64,000 bases of DNA from Undaria pinnatifida (GCA_012845835.1 JABAKD010000006.1:5017044-5081043), one strand, 5' to 3'; positions 22,301 to 37,300 are shown, counted from the first letter of the stretch. Numbers and translations: made by a program. Notes: generated by a model from the letters alone, not told the origin.

Positions 22301-25300
22301 TTCAATTTCGATTTTCGACTAAATTCGACCGAGAAAGTCTTTTTTGACTTCTTTGTTGAATTTGATTTTTCGTAATAATTCTGAGAATGCCTGCTTGGTG
22401 ATTCATTTTTTGACCAATCAGATACAAATTAAATTCAATTCCAAAAAAATAAATCGAAATTCGATTTGGCAAGTTCGTCGTTAATCTGGGCCCTTAACCA
22501 ACAGCTTACCCAAACTAAGCCTATAACAAAAGTCAAAAACTCGTTTTTCAGCGTTTATCGGCGATGAGCACGTACGTAGCAATTTCGGCTCTGAAAAAGA
22601 AAGACGGTCGACTACAAAATACGTGTTTTCGGCTCGTTCGGCTCGGATTTCAAGAAAACTGCTATTAATAATTAACACTTGTATAGGTTAGGGGGTGAGA
22701 AGCAGCCCTAACCAGCGTTACTAGTCGCCACAACAGCGGCCAGCAAGGCTTTTATTTTTTATTTTTATTTTTTATCATTCGGCGGATGGGGAAAAATAAT
22801 GCTTTAGCTCACCACACTTCCACGTATTTTCATACGCGTCGTGTGTCGATTTAACTCAGTTGCTTTCGCAGCCCAACGCTAGCTGGCGCACCCTTCGGAT
22901 CCCATTGTAGGTATAGCGTAGGCTGTCCCTATCAGTGGTCTTCGTTACAACCCCGGCAGCGCAAGCTATAGTTGTATACGGATGCGTGTGTATGTCGACC
23001 CGGCCTGTCCCCTGAGGGTCAGTTTCGGAGGAGATAGCCACCCGGAATGTCATCTTTCCGGGTAGTGTGGGACTTGCGCAAGTTCACCCACTAACAAAAC
23101 CCCTGGCCATGGGAGATGGCCTTCCGCCGGGCTTGGTCCAGTTACGGTCCACCCTACCCATTCGGGCGTTGGTCCTCGAAGCATTCTCGTGTGATGATCA
23201 ATAAAAAACACTATATACATACGAGATCTATGAGATCCTGGTGCGTAGTACTGGCGTACATGAAAATATTTCGTTTAGCCTCCGACAATGTGACAATGTG
23301 CAGCATAATAAGCTACTGAAGTATAAGCTACGACGTACAACGTCGATAACTGACATACACCCACACTACGTGCTCGTGTAATTTCTCATTCATCTCCGGC
23401 AAAGACCGGACACATCGATACACCGCCATCAATATAGTAGCTGTGCTGCACACCCTCAACTATCCGCCATCGGTGTATTTTTCTCCCCTCAACTCAAGAC
23501 CCTCCCCGGCCCTCCCACGAACAGGAGGATCCACTACCCTACAACCATCCTCGTCCTCCTCGTCCTCCTCCTCCTTTTCCCCCTCTTTCTCCTCCTCCTC
23601 TTCCTCCTCTTCCTCCTCCTCCTCCTCCTCCTCCTCCTCCTCCTCCTCCTCCTCCTCCTCCTCCTCCCCCTCCTCCTCCTCCTCCTCCTCCCCCTCCTCC
23701 TCCTCCTCCTCCTCCTCCTCCTCCGCCGTCACCGTACTCCGCTACCCCGGGGACGACACAGCCGGACATGCTCGTATCGTCGCCGGTTGGTGTGCGTGTG
23801 TGGGCGGTGCTATTGCGCGTATTGCTGTGTGCTGTGCTACTGCGTTGCGGGGCTTGTGGCTGTGGCTATATATTATACATTTGCACGAAAAACAGGGTTT
23901 CCATGTCATTTATAGGCGTTTTAATAGAGGGGCCGAATAAAAATCGACTTACTTAGAAGAAATCGGCTTCCGGGGGTGAAGAAAGGCTCCGTCCCCTGAG
24001 AATCGGCTCCAAATCGAATATTTTTCAGCTCTTTATAAAAGCCTTGTTTTTCGGCTCCAAAAACCGAAAATAGTTTTTCGGCTTTTTCGGCGAAAGCCGG
24101 ACGAGGACCAGCCTGACGGCTGTATGAATACTACTGAGAGCTCACCCAAGGGTCCAAATTAACGAAGAGCACGGAAAATCGTAAGTCGATTTTTTTTAAA
24201 ATAATATTTTCATGAAAATACACGAAAAATTCAACTCTGCTTTTTATCAAGGAACGACGTAGTAGTGCGTTCTAGGAAATAAAAACAATAAAAAAACGCA
24301 AAAGGGTCAACGAACACCCGTGGGCAACGACCGAGGCGAGCGATGGCTCGCGTCCTCCCCGGAGCGCCGCGGCTAGCGGCAGATTATTTTGACCGCCGGC
24401 GGCTTGGAGGCTATGGCTCTAGGCGTCTCTTGGATGGGCTGGCGCCACCCCGCCGCCCGACACGGGCAGCAGCGACGGGGATATAGCGGTCGAACTTCTG
24501 AGCGAAGTCATCATGTGGTAGTTGGTCGTGTAACCTTCGAGGTGCAGGGCGACGAAAAACTGGGTTTGCGACGGTCTCGGTTGTTTTCGAAGCGCCGCAG
24601 GCGGTCTACGCTGTGCTAAGGACCTTCGGAGGCCGCGCTGCGGCTGCTCCGGTGGGCCTACCTCTCGCAATGTTGGCTTCTCGCCTCTCAATCAGCCGAC
24701 GACATGGCACCAATTCGCGTGGCCGGCTTCGGTTACATAAAACATGCCATGTCTAGGTGGACAAACTCCCCAAATTGAATTTCGATTTTCGACTAAATTC
24801 AACCGAGAAAGTCTTTTTTGACTTCTTTGTTGAATTTGATTTTTCGTAGTAATTCTGAGAATGCCTGCTTGGTGATTCATTTTTTGACCTATCAGATGCA
24901 AATTGATTTCAACTCTAAAAAAAAAAAACCGACATTCGATTTTTGGCAAGTTCCTCGTTAGTTCGGGCCCTAACAAGTTGGCCGCTCGGATCTTTGGGGC
25001 GGTGGGCTGTTCGCGTTTGCGAGCAGGAAGCACTTCCTGGTCGGCTAGAGGTACGGGTGTAGACCCAACCCACCCCCTAACCCTGACCCCAACCCGAACC
25101 CAAAACGGGCCAGAATGGGCGAGAAAAGCCCAACGCGAACCCAAAACGGGCCAGAAATGGGCGAGAAAAGCCCAACCCGAACCCAAAACGGGCCAGAAAT
25201 GGGCGAGAAAAGCCCAACCCGAACCCAAAACGGGCCAGAAATGGGCGAGAAAAGCCCAACGCGAACCCAAAACGGGCCAGAAATGGGCGAGAAAAGCCCA

Positions 25301-28300
25301 ACCCGAACCCAAAACGGGCCAGAAATGGGCGAGAAAAGCGGCTGCGCCGCTGTTGGAAATTTATTTATTTTATAACTAATTTTCAAGGACGTCAGCCATG
25401 AGTCTGACGAATTTCAGGTTAATACTCATCTTTGCAAGCTGCGTTGTTGTTGGTATTCGTAATATACTATATGAGTGAGTTTTGATTGGGAGGTGTCTTA
25501 TTTTTTTCGTCCACTATAATGGTAAGTATTTATTATTCCGATCTGCGGACCACCGCATAGCCCTTGGCCAATGAGAGAGCGTAAAATCTACCCTCCCAAG
25601 GTCCGGGCGGCACACCACATTGTTAGGTCTTCTGACTGCTGATGATGGATGCTTCACCCTTTTTTTTTCTTGCGGGGGAGTACTACAAATGCCACAAGTC
25701 AATTTATAAGAAGTAAGAGTGGCGTGTTGTATACCACGCAGCTTGCTGCACTGCACTGCGCTTGCTTGTTGTCGCGAAGCCGATCTCCTGGAAAATCGAC
25801 CCTAAACGGGCGCAAACTTATCCGCCCGCGTCTCGCCACCACGCCTCGCACGCAGTACGGTAGGATACGAGCCGCAACACCTACGTACCTGGTGCGTACA
25901 TGTTTTTCAATGTGATCGAGCACTTTTTTCTTTCCATGTGCAACAATACGATCGGTGTGGTGGTGATGCAGGAATACCACGCAGCTTGCACAAGGATAAA
26001 GCCGAGCACCGACCCCTAAATTCGTCGGAGTGCACAGCTGGCGTGTTTTGAACACTTTTAACAATACAATTTTCGGACTACTGCTGTAGCGCATGGAAGC
26101 GTTCGTCGGATTTGCGGGAATTAACCGCCCTTGGAGTAATTGTTCCGGTGATGATGGTGAGGTATTGAGCTCCTCATGTTAAGAGGAGCTCAGAAACTTC
26201 TTAGAATCTGCTGAACTCCCCAGTGGCTCTCCAGGCGAGTGCGCGACTTCGTGCCTGCTGCGGTCGCCCACCGCTGCTTCTTGTTTGGCCTCGAGAAGCA
26301 GTGTCCCCTTCTGAGTTTTTGGCCCCAAAACACAAAACATCTATTAATAGCACCCACGAGGGTTTCATGATGCTTGACCCAGTCCAGTGACACACACACC
26401 GACCCTTGACGTTAACACCACACAACGTGTGAACCTTTGTTTGTTTTGCAGCTAAAAAAGGACGCGACAACCGCAACGGCGTCCTCCTCCTCCTCCTCCT
26501 CCTCGTTGCGATCGCTGTCTCTGGAAGCCAGCAACGAGTACGGCGTCTTCGACGCCCTGGCTCTGTACGGCCTCGACATGGTCGTAGAGCCCCACAAGAA
26601 AACCACTCTGAGCGCCTTTGTGGCGACGGGCCGGACGACAACCGCTCCCGGCGGGGGTGGAGGTTGGGACAACACCGCAACCGAAGAGAAGGGACGCGGG
26701 GACGGGGGGGGGCAAAAGCGGGTTTCAACGGTTTCTACAGAAGGCGGTGGCGGTGAGGGTCGAGAAAACAAACAGACAGAGGTGATAGAAACCGCTCAGA
26801 AGACGTGGTTTCGTTGGGTATTGACCCCGCTAGATGAAGGCGGAGCACCGGTCCCGGGCGCGCCGCCTATGCTAAACGTGACGCTGCTAAGCGGTGGAGG
26901 TGGCGATGGCGGTAGCGCGGAGGGGTTCATGGGGGGGCTTGGGGGTAGCGCGGAGGGGTTCGAGGGAGGGGATGGGGGTGGTGCTGGGGTGTTCGGGGGG
27001 AGGGATGGGGTTGGTGGTAGCGGTAGCGGTAGCGGTGGCGGACGCATCGCTGGGCCTACGATAACGCTGACGGAAGGCGGGTCTTTGTACCTCTTGGTGG
27101 TAACGGAGATGTTGGAAGACGGTAGAGTTGTCGGGGAAGGTCGAGCGACGGTTTCGTGCCGGTACGTGAGGCGGGAGCTGCGGGACCTGACGGTCGAGGA
27201 TCGGGAGGCGTTTATGGACGCCATGGTTCGGTTTTACACGGCTCCGACGGTGTCGGAAAGCGACGGGTTGGACGAGCTGAATTACCAGCACTTTGCTGCG
27301 GTCCACAACGCTGAGGTACGCGTAGGTATGCGTATATGATTCAAGTAATTTTTGACGAGTTTTTACAACTTCCGAAATATTTGCACTCTAATTCCAAGCA
27401 GTTTAACCTCAAAACACGTGTGGTGAGAACTCGTGTTCTAAAAGGGGTAAGACCCTTGGAACTACTTGGTAAATAATCCGGCAACACGTACTACTTTTGG
27501 CTTTTGCTTGCACGCACGTCTGATGCTGTCCGGTGTTTGCTTTGTGTAACCGTAACATCTGCGGAGATGCGGCGAAACCCATGGCTCCAGGGAAAGGGTA
27601 CAATAATCCGGTACATGATCATGACTCGGGGTGTCAGGTACACGACAAAGGGCCACGCCCCGACATCAGTGCTTCGATGTACACCAAAATACAGCTGACA
27701 ATTGCCGGTACATATTTTTATCTACTTTTCTGCCCGCCTGATGGCGCTCCTGGCATCGACACTCCAGCCCCCCTGAGCCAGCCAACCCCCTGCCTAGCGC
27801 CCGTTTCGTCGATGAAATACTTTCCAAGCAGATTGTTGCGAAAAAAAACAAAAAAACGATTGGCGCAGCCGTAAAGTGACTACAAGAAGCATAACACAAA
27901 CCGCGTGGCGTGCTACTTTTTGGCTCTAATAATCTGTTTTATGATTTGACGGGGGGCTCGCTCTACGGTAGCCCTCCCCCCCCAACTTTTCTTTAACGAA
28001 ATCGGCGGTTTCAAAACCAGCGCTCTCCCGGTCGTATCTCCCGAAACATGGTTGTCTCTCGACACCCCGACGTCGTGTCGATCGTTAGACCTTTGCACAC
28101 AAGAAAGTACGTGGGTACTTGTGTGTCAATCGTATCCTTCCTTGTGTCGAGCAGCCATGAAACGTTCGTTAAAGAAAATCGCTTGTTTTTTTGGGGGGGG
28201 GGTTATCGTAGTAAGGATCACTCCGGCCCTGGGCTCGTTCATAGCTCAATTTGTCCGAAGGTTGTACTTGTTTCGCTCCCCCCCCCCCTTTTTTTTTTCG

Positions 28301-31300
28301 GCATTGCCTATGTCACAAATTTTCAAATACATTCCAGCTCTGTGAGATCGAAGATTTCCTCGAAGCTCGTATCTGCAGCTGTGTGTGATATACTACTATT
28401 ATACTCCGATCTCGCGCGTGTGTCACTGGGTGTGCATCCTCATTAAGGATACAGGTCGGCGACTCCCCTTGAACTATAGTGTAGCTTGCACCGGGATCAA
28501 CAGAGTGATGTAAAATCACAGCCTGTGCACGGAAAACTATAAAACCCCAGCCCTTTACAACTGGAAACCCGTTTTTGGGGACGAAATTACTTGGATTTAG
28601 TACAGGGAAAGGTTCGGGGGCTCTAAAGGGGTTAACGTTTTAACCTACCCCAGGTACATAGGACGTGGGTTTTCGTTCGTAAGACAATGTTTTTTTCATC
28701 GAGTTGCACTTTTAGGCTACTCTAAAGCATACCTGGTATTAGGTTTCGATCGAGTTGCACATATTTTTCAGGCTACTCACGAAGCATATTAGTTTTCGAT
28801 CGAGTTGCACTTTTTTTTCAGGCTACTCATAAAGCATGTTACTTTTCGATCGAGTTGCACTTTTAGGCTACTCAAAAGCATATTGGTTTTCGGGGGAGAT
28901 GTGAAGCTTCTCCCCAAGCCAAGACCCCTTGCAGGGAAATAATGGTCGGAGCACCTCTAGACCGTAGCACGTGTCCCGTGCATGTGGCCTCTCCTCCGGA
29001 TGTTCTGGTGTAACGAGGCGGTGGTGCCCACGAGTGGTGTACTCAGGGGATATCAAGCAAAATATACCTGCCCAGTGTTGAGCTTTGGAAACCCACCCCC
29101 GACCCACTCTCAACCAAAAAAATACACTCTCACGCTCACGAAAAGATTGTTATCACAGGTATATCCAAACCTTTCTGAACGCCCCCCTCCCCCCCCCCCC
29201 CTCCCCCCCCTTTTTTGCGTGATGCGGATCATCAGGAGTTCTGCTACCACAACGGGATGATGTTCCTCACCGCGCACCTGGCCTTCGATTGGGCCGTGGA
29301 GCAAGCGCTGCAGAAGATTAACCCCGCGGTGTCGCTTGCCTTTTGGGACTACACCATCGAGTCTGGCACGCTGGGCGCCGAGTAAGTCAGTGTCACAACC
29401 TTCTTCTAACCCTAACCCTCAGCTTTTTGGGTACGTCATCGCCGAAAAGTAAATGGTCCACGTGTGCATTGAATTTACGCACTGGGAGTTCCTCATGCTG
29501 GAGGCGTCTCTATCAGGAATATGAAACGGCGCTCCGTCTGGAAAGGGATGCGTGGTCGATACCGAAATGACTACGGCAAGCAACAAATGAGCGCGCGCCT
29601 CCCCTTCCAAGTTAAGAGACCCTTTGTGACCCTTTAATGCCCACAGGGTGCGATGCGTTTTCTGTCTTGGTCCTATCTCATAGTCAACTATTAATAGTCA
29701 ACTCCAACGCCCGTTCTGCCTTGTCTCTATACTACGTGGTCTACCTTGTAAGCTTTTAACCATATGGTAACGCTCAAAATTATGACGAGAACACAACGTC
29801 AACGCTACGGTGACTCGAACAGATGGGCTGGGGGGGGGGGAGGGGGGGGGGGGGGGGGGCGGTCGATTTTGCTGTTTTTTTTCTGTGGTGTTTGTGCTTT
29901 GTATGCACCGCATGACGCAGTTGGCCTCAGAGCGAATGTTGCTTCGCTCCCAGCATGTTTGGATCGGCGCCGGGCTAAGGTAGCACAACCTAACGAGAAA
30001 AAAATAAATAAAAAATCTTCAACGCTACGATAACACGCAAAAACTGATTAACAACCCCTGTATTTTTGTTTGTTGTTTGTTTGTTGTTTGTTTGTTTGTT
30101 TGTTTGTTTGTTTGTTTGTTTGTTTGTTTGTTTGTTTTTTGCTCGCTTTTTCTGCGTTGTCGTGTGCCTCGTACCGGGCGCACAGTTGGCCGCAGAGCGA
30201 AATTTTCGGTCCAGACATGTTTGGATCGGCGATGGGCTCGGCGGACAACGGGTTCCTTGTCTCGGACGGACGCTTCGCGAACGTTTCTTCCATCTACGAT
30301 CCGAAATCCTTCCTGACTTCGGCCGGCGTTACGCCGGTTCACAACCCGTACGGTTACATCAGCGCCAAATATGACTACCAGGTATTGATATCACTGCTTT
30401 CGTCACGGAAGAAACACGCATTTTTGAGCCACCCCATGGTACGGGTTGCAATTTTTGTGACCAAAACAATCAAGTGAGGGCCTGCCTGTTACTCGAGCAA
30501 TTTCAGTAGAATATACCAGGTATATATTTTTTCCTCAGGACTAAGGCGAACAGAAGCTTCGTTGGGTTGTGGGTGAGCGAATGCCTTCGAAATATATATA
30601 CTCGTATATATATATATTTTTTTTTTCTTCTGGTGAGATATTTTTGCTCATCTCGTGTCGGCAGGAGCTCAGGAACTTTCTGCCGCACCGCCCTGTACCC
30701 TGAGCTCTTACCGTGGGACGTCTCTTAAGCCCTCTACAACTGGAAACCCGTTTTTGGGGACACAATTACTTGGATTTAGTATAGGGAGGGTTCGGGGGCT
30801 CTAAAGGGGTTAATATATGTTTAAGAAGGGTACGTATGGGGTAGCTGAGTGAGAGTGAGAGTGAGAGAGTGCTTTTTTCTTTTTTCTTTTTTCTCTCTCC
30901 AAATACTACGGGTATTGTTATTCGTTGTTGATGCTTTTGACATGAAGTAGACTAAACATTTTCGGGTGTGATCCCTCTACAGCAGTGCGGTAGGGTTTTT
31001 GCACGGTTTTGAGCCAAAAAAAGGTATACCGATCGGTTAGTAGTAGTACCATCGTTTTGCTAGTTGTTTTAGGACTAGCGCGTGCCAGAAATAAGTGTCG
31101 GCGGGGTTGCGCGAACGAACGAACGAACGAACGAACGAACGAACGAACGAACGAACGAACGAACGAACGAACGAACGAACGAACGAACGAACGAACGAAC
31201 GAACGAACGACGAACGAACGAACGAACGAACGAACGAACGAACGAACGAACGAACGAACGAACGAACGAACGAACGAACGTCTTCGGAAATGTTTCTGGC

Positions 31301-34300
31301 GGGGTGAGAGGTTGAGCCCCCCTCCTCCTGTTTGGAGCTCGGAAAAATTTGCTGCACAGCCGCAACCTAACCTAGCGCGGGATGACTCCTGCTTTAGGAT
31401 TTTTTCTGTGGGTGATGGATGTTGAAGGTAATGCTGCACGTCGTCTGGTGGCATGCGCATACTAATAATAATACAGTGCTATCAAAAAATGAATGCGTAC
31501 TAACGGGAGGTGCCGCGGTGATTGCCCGGTGATAAACGCGGGAGCGGTAACCCTGGGTGAGAATCTCTGGCTGGTCGCAGCAGAGAGACCTCATTGATCC
31601 ATAACTATACACCAATTGAGCTACGCCGCAACCCTTTAAATGGTGGTCCAAATACTTTAAAAACAACAAATGAATGAAAGGCATTCAATGATTTTTTTTT
31701 TTCCCGCACTTCCGCGGGGAGACGATACACAACGCCCCTGACAAATGCCGGCCATTAATCCATACCAATCGAAGGCGTTCACTACTTCTGCGCCGTCGAA
31801 CTTCAGACACACGATACGCAGCACTTCATGAGGGCCTCGACATCGATAATTCACACTAACAAATTCCCCAATTCTAGAAGAACAGGAAGGAAAAACAAAA
31901 CAAAACCAGGTCAACCTAACAAAAAAAAACGGATTGTTTTTTTTGTTTTGTTTTTTTTTTTCGCCATCGACAGCGCGCAAGCTTAAGCTTTTTACTCGCA
32001 GGGGCCTCCCGAACCTATGATTGCGACCGTATGAATATATATATATATCTTAAGGACGTCAGCCATGAGTTCGACGAATTTCGGGTCAATACTCATCTTT
32101 GCAAGCTGCGTTGTTGGTACTTGTGATATACGATATGGGTGAGTTTTTTTTATTGGGAGGGGTCCTATTTTTTGTCCATTGTAATGGTTGGTGGTGGTTT
32201 TTTACTTTAGGTGGGGAATTTGTTATATACCTAGCTAGCTCAATGCCCATGGGTTTGGTCGGCCATCGGGTTGAACGATCAGTTCACTATGAAAACATAC
32301 TGTTTTTTTTGGGGGGGTGAGATATGGAGTACCCTCAAGCAGCTACCCTCGGAAGCTCCGTGCTACGATAGAGGGAGGTGTTAAGGTATACCAGGTACCT
32401 TTTTTTGGCTGAAACGGTTTCTGAAATGACGGGGGCTCCTTTAACCCAAAAATTCGTCCGGGAAAAAAAAAATGAAGAAAAAAAAAAAAAATAGGCCATT
32501 TTGTTTTGCATATGGATGATTATCGTTGTATACCTAGGCCATGAGATATATAATCGCATGCCCACGTCACCTCGCTTGGTGTATTTGTAAGATATATCTC
32601 TGTCTTAGAGTCGGCGACCTCAGAGCCCCACATCGGCACGGCAAAAATCATAGGCGTAAAATCGTATATGTGAGACAATAATAATGTGAAAAGGAAGTAC
32701 AGACAGATATGTTAAAATTGCGGTAAACCGCACTACCAACTTATTACGTAATGTATTCCGTACACACCGTCTGCATGATCGCCTCCCAACCTATGCCAAG
32801 CGAAGTATGACTAACGAAGTAACGTAATTGAGGGCGTGTACACTAAGCGTTCCTTTCAAAACAATAACGATTCGCATTTCTCCCTTTCGTTCTCAATGCG
32901 GTGACATTGCATGACCACATCACCTCGCCTGTTGTATTTGGCAATATGTATCTCTTCTTATAATTAGCGATGTCAGAAAATAATGGTAACTACATGATTG
33001 TACCTATCGATTGAAATATTCCATCTTTCGATCCATGAACAATAACAAATTATGAAGCTTCCAACACGTTGTTTACTACACCTAAAAACTGGGTTGCATA
33101 CTACATGTAACATCAAACCTTCTACAATAATAAACATAACCAGGCGGGTGATTTAAAGGGGTGTCTTCTTGCTACAACCATCAGATTCGTCCCTTTAAGG
33201 GTTGATAGTTTCCGCGCACATATTGAAATGCCCCCCCCCCCCCCCGATCCCTCTTGTTCAAACGCCCCACCTGAAATCAAAATCTACCAGAGTGGTGAAC
33301 ACTACCAGCCAGCTGATATCATCTCATTATCCATCTAGCCATCCATGCCGTAGCTCTAACTCATCTCCGCCCTCCGCCCCCCCCCCCCCTTTTGTTCCCC
33401 GCCCAGTTCGTTCAAACGCCCCACTTACTATCGAAATCGGCCAGAGTAATAAACACTTCTAAGCAATTGATATCACGTCATTATCTTTCTAGCCATCCAT
33501 GACGTAGCTTCCATTCATCCCCCCTCCCCCCCCCGTCCAACGCCCCCTCCTTCCCCGCACCCCGCACGATCGCCTAGACCCAGCACCGCGCGTATAGCAA
33601 GCCCCTACATATATGATTAATACGCGCGATCGGAGTATCACACACATGTTGCGAAGATCAGTGTCGATCCTTGATCTCATAGCTGGAGTGAATTTTAATA
33701 TTCTATGTGACCTAAACTGTTGAAAATCCTTTCCGCTCCCCCACCTTTTTTGTTCCTCGCTCTTTCCTGCTCAAACGCCCCACCTAATATCGAAATCCGC
33801 CAGAGTAATAAACACTTCCATGCCCTGGATATCGCCTCGTTATCGTTTTAGAGCCGTCCATGCCGCTGCTGCAATTCCCACTCACCCCCGCCCCCAACGC
33901 CCCTTCCTTCCCCACCACCCCGCACCATCGCCTAGACCTAGCACCACGCGTATAGCAAACCCCTACATCTATGCGACCTAAAGCCCCCTCCCCCCCCGCC
34001 ACATTCCCCCCCCCTCCCCTACAATAAGGAGTTACAGTTTCCATGCACAAATTGACCTGCCCCACCCGTCCCCTCCCCCCCCCTCCCCCCCTCCCGCCCC
34101 CTTTTGATTAAAACCAGGCCCCCACGTCCTAAAAAACTCCGCCCTTCCCTCACCGGTTATTCGACTTACAGTATTCACTTGATAAACTGATGCATCCCCT
34201 TCCACAGCTGTCAGATTTTGTCCCCCTCAGAAACAGGTTTTATAGTTTCCGCGCACAGACTGCCTAAAATCACCCTGTTGACCCTGGTAGCTACACTGTA

Positions 34301-37300
34301 GCTGCAAGGGGAGTCGCCGACCTATATCCTTAATAAGGACACACAACCCGTAATACGCGCGATCGGAGAGTAACACACACAGCTTGCAAATATGATTGTC
34401 GACAAAATATTCGATCTCACAGCTGGAGTGTATTTTAAATTGTTATAATATATACCTGGTATATATAATTATATTTTTTTTCCCGTCATCCGGAGGGGTG
34501 CCTGTAGCACTTTTTTTTTCTTTTCATAAGCTCCTAACGTGCGGGAGGGGGATGCGAGGGTCTATGGTCATACGACTACGGCCATGCACAAACTGAGGTA
34601 CACCCCCCCCTCCCCCCCCCCTCCCCCCCCTCCATGAAACTGATTGCCCCCCCTCCCCCCCCCCCCTCCACGAAATTATTGCCCCCCCCCCCCCCCCCCC
34701 TTCCGTTCTCGATCCTTACCGCCCCACCTCGCGGCAGGACGTTGAAAAACTGAGCCGCACCCATTCGTTTTGCGGTTTCGCGGGAACGACTTCCTTCCCT
34801 CGCTGCGAGGACGTTATCGACTGCTTTGACAACAACAAGAGCCTTCAGGCCTGGAGTGATTGCATGGAAGATAACATCCACGCGGATATGCACGCTGGTT
34901 GGCGGAGCATGGGGCTGCAAGGTAGGACGGGGTTGGTGGGGGGGCGGGTCGTGGGGCGGGGGCGGGGGGGGGGGGGGGGGGGGGCGTACTCATTTGTTTT
35001 TGGGTTGCCTTAGTCATTTGACCGTTGCACCACGCTTCCTTTTCGACAAGGAGCACCCGTTCCTAGTCCTAATATTACGGGGGACCCTAGTAAATAGGAC
35101 CTACCTGGAGACAAAAAACCTATATATCATTATTTTTACTGACAATTTGGTTCTATTTACTATCGTCCTCCGTAATAGTAGGCTCCTACTCCTAGTAGAG
35201 GGACAGGTTCCAACACGTCGACACATGCCCGGTGAAAAAATGCAGCGTGTTCTTCTGAGGATCCCTCGTTGAAGATCTCTGTTCTTAACCTCTTCTAAAC
35301 CCATGAACCGTATTTGGAGCAAACTGAAAGTGCAAGCAACCGGACGACGAAAACACCAACCCATGTCCTAAGATACACCTGGTACCGAAAAAAAAACGTT
35401 CGTGATATTGCCAAACAAGAGAGCGACACCCCACCCACTATCTCGGGTTAACTTGAACTTCTAAAAACACCCAGAAACTAAAATGCCTGAAAACTTCCTC
35501 TGTCGTAAATGCGATACACGCGTCGGGTGCTAGAGAACCAACTTAGAGCTTAAAATATGAAGCGCGGGCGTTGGGGAGAAAAACTCTCCTGCCGGTTTGT
35601 CGTTGGTCTAGTGTTTCGAAGCTGTGGCCTTTCAGCCGCCTGCTATATTTATATATATATATATTTTTTTTCCCCTTCAAACGTCAACTAAAACACCACC
35701 CTGCGAAGCCACACGATTGAGGGTTTGGAGGTTCGGGTTGGATTTTTTTTTGGGGGTTAGAGTTCGGGGTAAAAATTCCTCCAACGCTACGAGGGGTGCT
35801 GCGGCGGATGCTTTCTGAGCTTCCTAACATTGAGGGGCTCAACGCATTGCCTCACCGGAAGCATTGCCTTTCGAAAGGCGTCCAACCGCGCAACCCGGTC
35901 AACCTTTTCTGTGCGCAATTAAAAAAGTCCGAAAAACAAACGATACTCGTAGAAACATGGCCTACCTGGTAGTCACTCGCTTGGGAGGCTCAACCGGCCA
36001 GAAAAAACACCTGCTGTGGGACTCCTTTAGCCTTAGCCATAGGATTAGGGTTAGCATGAGAATTAAGGTTAGAGCTAGGGTCGGGATCAGGGCGAAGGTT
36101 ATAGCAACAGATTTGGAGTCCGAACGGTTTTTCCGGGCTGCGACACGTGCAAGGCTTGAAATCGACCACCAACGATCATCACGTCTCCACGGGGAGGCGT
36201 TCCGGTTGTTTCAATGTGCCCTTTCTCCTCCCCCCCCCCCCCCCCCCCTGCGCGATAATGGGGTTCGGGCTGACTTTTGCGTTTAGCTATGATAGCCGTC
36301 GGGAGGTATTAGTGGTTTGTACAGCCCCCACTCGTATGTTGGAGTTTTTTTTTTTTTTTCCGTTTGTGCCGTGTGGTACCAATGCGCAAGCTAAAAATGT
36401 ATCCGTGGACCCATCTGCGGCGTGCGTGTGTGTATGTGTGTATGTAGTGTACTTTTTTTTTTTCGGGGCTAGCCCGACTGCGGCACCCGCGCACATCACG
36501 GTCACCATACCGTCCGCTTCGACGTCGTACGATATAGAACGTCATGAAATACTCCCCCGAGGTATGAATCATAAGTTATTTCACACACACCCTCCTATCT
36601 TACGGTGTCCGTCTCGAAAGGGATGATTGGTCAACGAATGGTCAATGACTAAGGCAGCAACAAATGAGTCCCCCCCCCCCCCCCCCCCCCCAAATGTCAA
36701 ATGACTAAGGCAAGCAACAAATTAGTACCCCCCCCCCCCCCCCAGCGCCTGCACAAACCATATCGTCCCCCTCTAATTGAAAATTTACTAAATGTGTTCA
36801 ATTAGTATGTACCACGTATTAAATAATCAGGTCTTTTCACGCGTCATGATCCGACGCCGTCCGGGCGCCGACCAGGAGGTTTTTAGATTCTCGCGGGGTT
36901 GAGTCAGGTCGGGTCTGGAAGGAAGTCTCACGGGTCGGGTCGCGTTGGGTCAGGAGGTTTCGAATGCCACGGCTCAGGTCAGGTCATGTCGGGTCGGAAC
37001 ACCCTGGCACGACCGACCCGTCCCGCGACAAGCGACCCGACCCGTGAAATACCCGTGAATAATGAAATCATTCGACAACCCCACAGGACTACTACAATAC
37101 CCATATCGGATAACCTCGCGTATTCGAAATCGTCCGTGCCCAGCATAATTTCGTGCAAAACTTTCATTGCCCAGTACGAAGCAATACTTTTTTTCAACTT
37201 GGTGGGCATTTTCAGAGCGCCCCCAGCACAATATTTTGGTGTGTACGGGTTAACGTGTACAGTAGTTCGCCCTTTTACAGGCTCGCTGCGCCTTCGCCTT

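Noticed and set aside
23443..23940. Poly-Ser, poly-Glu and poly-Gly frames
   Set aside because: Products of the TCC microsatellite.
25090..25340. CRISPR array (six 42-bp repeats)
   Set aside because: Units are directly adjacent without spacers, in a eukaryotic intron; the 65-bp array at 62085 fails for the same reason.
29405..29425. Telomere-like CTAACCCTAACCCT (also 36040-36070)
   Set aside because: Only two or three units inside introns.
31009..31425. NERT/FVRS repeat proteins on both strands
   Set aside because: Products of the GAAC microsatellite.
31530..31640. Minus-strand tRNA-like sequence (TAGCTCAATTGGT)
   Set aside because: Good A box, but no matching D stem, weak B box and no acceptor pairing.
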